From the NCBI GenBank assembly GCA_003022685.1, contig PXSV01000062.1, forward strand, positions 1-5,896: a DNA stretch of 5,896 bases, given 5' to 3'. Each line of letters starts with the position of its first letter. Within the stretch, counting starts at the first letter, position 1. A program made the position numbers and the translations under genes. Positions 5,266 to 5,896 of this stretch are shown in pieces. The notes beneath the pieces are model-generated. The model worked only from the letters and a program-made list of their open reading frames with translations, was not told where the DNA came from and did no database searches. Origin of the DNA: Halobacteriales archaeon SW_9_67_24. GTDB taxonomy: Archaea > Halobacteriota > Halobacteria > Halobacteriales > Halococcaceae.

Positions 5266-5775
5266 TCACGGCGTCCACCGGCCGCCGCCACGGCCGTCGG
5301 ACGCTTCGCCGTCGTTCGATCCCGTTCCGGCGGGCGGCTGCGGCGGTTTGCGGTACTCGAGTCCGGCCTCTTTCATCAGTCGGCGACAGCTCGGCTCGGA
5401 GTACTCGGTGTCGAACGCGTCGCGCACGAACCGACCGACGAGCGCTGGCGTCCACGCCGGCTCGTCGTAGCCGACCTCGGTCGGGGGCTCGTGGAGCGCG
5501 GCCTCGAACGCCTCGCGCTGGTCCGCGGTGAGCTTTCGTGGCCGCCCGGACCGCGGTGCGTCGGTGACCGCCTGGTCGAGCGGTCCGTCGTCGAGGCGCT
5601 TGAGCCAGCTGTAGATCGTCCGCCGCTGGACGCCGTACCACTCGGCGAGTTCGGTCTGGGTGATCCCGTTTTTGTACGCGATCGCCGCGGTGAGGCGCTG
5701 GGCCGGCTTCGCGTCGCTCACCTCGTCGAGTGCCTCCTGGAGTCGTTCGATCGATATTTCGTCGAGGTGATCCAC
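5266..5775 (-). CDS. IS630-type transposase DNA-binding N-terminal protein lacking the DDE domain
   Basis: The 169-residue product matches the N-terminal half of haloarchaeal IS630-family transposases. It has an entry helix (MDHLDEISIERLQEAL), a helix-turn-helix at about 26-60 (AIAYKNGITQTELAEWYGVQRRTIYSWLKRL), a basic linker SGRPRKL (76-82), and a second winged-helix-like domain at 83-140 with EVGYDEPAWTPALV and SCRRLMKEAGLEYRKP. After residue 145 it turns into a Gly/Pro/Ser-rich tail and stops. Full-length enzymes run to about 330-350 residues with a DDE nuclease domain, absent here and in all frames downstream. It should therefore not catalyse transposition alone. Start GTG 5775 is set by a strong Shine-Dalgarno, GGAGGT, five bases upstream. 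It may be a truncated insertion sequence remnant or a stand-alone DNA-binding protein kept by the host. The intact start, RBS and smooth reading frame favour recent truncation or retention. Confidence 0.78.
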   Translation of the reverse strand: MDHLDEISIERLQEALDEVSDAKPAQRLTAAIAYKNGITQTELAEWYGVQRRTIYSWLKRLDDGPLDQAVTDAPRSGRPRKLTADQREAFEAALHEPPTEVGYDEPAWTPALVGRFVRDAFDTEYSEPSCRRLMKEAGLEYRKPPQPPAGTGSNDGEASDGRGGGRWTP

Positions 5776-5780
5776 GTCCT

Positions 5781-5786
5781 ACCTCC
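5781..5786 (-). promoter_or_regulatory. Shine-Dalgarno site of the IS630-type HTH gene
   Basis: GGAGGT lies five bases before GTG 5775 and decides the start, since no ATG is suitably placed. It is the only clear ribosome binding site in the window; the metabolic genes appear leaderless. The weak TATA-like CATATG at 5813-5818 would give a start near 5788 and a leader just long enough to carry this site. Confidence 0.65.
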
Positions 5787-5820
5787 GCACTCCGGGTGGA
5801 AAGTTCTGACGGCATATGGC

Positions 5821-5844
5821 GATTCAGAATCGGGAGCGCTCCCG
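5821..5844. repeat. Two abutting perfect palindromes upstream of the HTH gene
   Basis: GATTCAGAATC (5821-5831) is an 11-base perfect palindrome. It shares its last base with CGGGAGCGCTCCCG (5831-5844), a 14-base perfect palindrome. They lie 46-69 bases before the GTG start of the HTH gene, just upstream of its weak TATA-like site. They could be operators, an insertion sequence end structure, or a hairpin ending a gene outside the window. Confidence 0.5.
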
Positions 5845-5876
5845 CGAAGCCCGCGTTCCGAACGAGCATGGCTGTC

Positions 5877-5895
5877 TCGATCGTCTATCGATCGT
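5877..5895. repeat. Pair of TCGATCGT direct repeats, 11-base period
   Basis: TCGATCGT occurs at 5877-5884 and 5888-5895. Each copy contains the palindrome CGATCG, and the copies are 11 bases apart, about one helical turn. The window ends one base later, so it cannot be seen whether the array continues. CGATCG is common in this DNA, which weakens the case for a specific site. Confidence 0.35.
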
Positions 5896-5896
5896 T

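Noticed and set aside
4898..5869. A 323-codon minus-strand frame overlapping the transposase fragment and stopping at the ThuA-like start
   Set aside because: It overlaps the IS630 HTH gene in another frame and is Arg-rich throughout. The ATG/TGA overlap with the ThuA-like gene is coincidental because that gene has its own TATA-like box.
1..5896. CRISPR arrays, rRNA, integrase attachment sites, replication origin
   Set aside because: No regularly spaced direct repeats, no rRNA-like sequence, no integrase gene or tRNA end, and no AT-rich iteron region were seen on reading both strands.

Overview
The window looks like chromosomal DNA of a halophilic archaeon. The main proteins are rich in Asp and Glu, the coding stretches are GC-rich with G or C at most third codon positions, and at least four genes appear leaderless, each with an A/T-rich TATA-like box about 26-28 bases before its ATG. 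The first gene fragment also resembles a haloarchaeal SMC-related family. A genus such as Halococcus is possible but cannot be fixed from this sequence.

Layout. Bases 3-197 hold the C-terminal end of an ATPase-like protein on the + strand. An intergenic stretch of about 520 bases follows, with small inverted repeats and one doubtful short ORF. Next come four metabolic genes in alternating orientation: a Gfo/Idh/MocA sugar or polyol dehydrogenase (722-1843, +), a fumarylacetoacetate hydrolase (FAH) family enzyme (1993-2826, -), a TIM-barrel sugar phosphate isomerase/epimerase-like protein (2926-3894, +) and a ThuA-domain protein (4161-4901, -). The dehydrogenase converges on the FAH enzyme. 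The FAH and TIM-barrel genes diverge from a 99-base region carrying two back-to-back TATA-like boxes. The TIM-barrel gene converges on thuA-like. After a 364-base spacer there is the DNA-binding half of an IS630-type transposase (5266-5775, -), with no DDE catalytic domain beside it. Just upstream of it are two abutting perfect palindromes and a pair of CGATCG sites.

How the genes may work together. Gfo/Idh/MocA dehydrogenases, AP-endonuclease-2-fold isomerase/epimerases and ThuA-domain proteins recur together in bacterial loci for uncommon sugars, glycosides and cyclitols, including systems that oxidise a sugar at C3. FAH-family enzymes often finish non-phosphorylative sugar acid pathways as hydrolases or dehydratases of 2-keto-3-deoxy acids. 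A small oxidative carbohydrate catabolism island is therefore the best reading, but the substrate is not visible. No transporter, sugar kinase or dedicated regulator lies in the window. Each gene seems to have its own promoter, so this is a cluster of single-gene units, not an operon.
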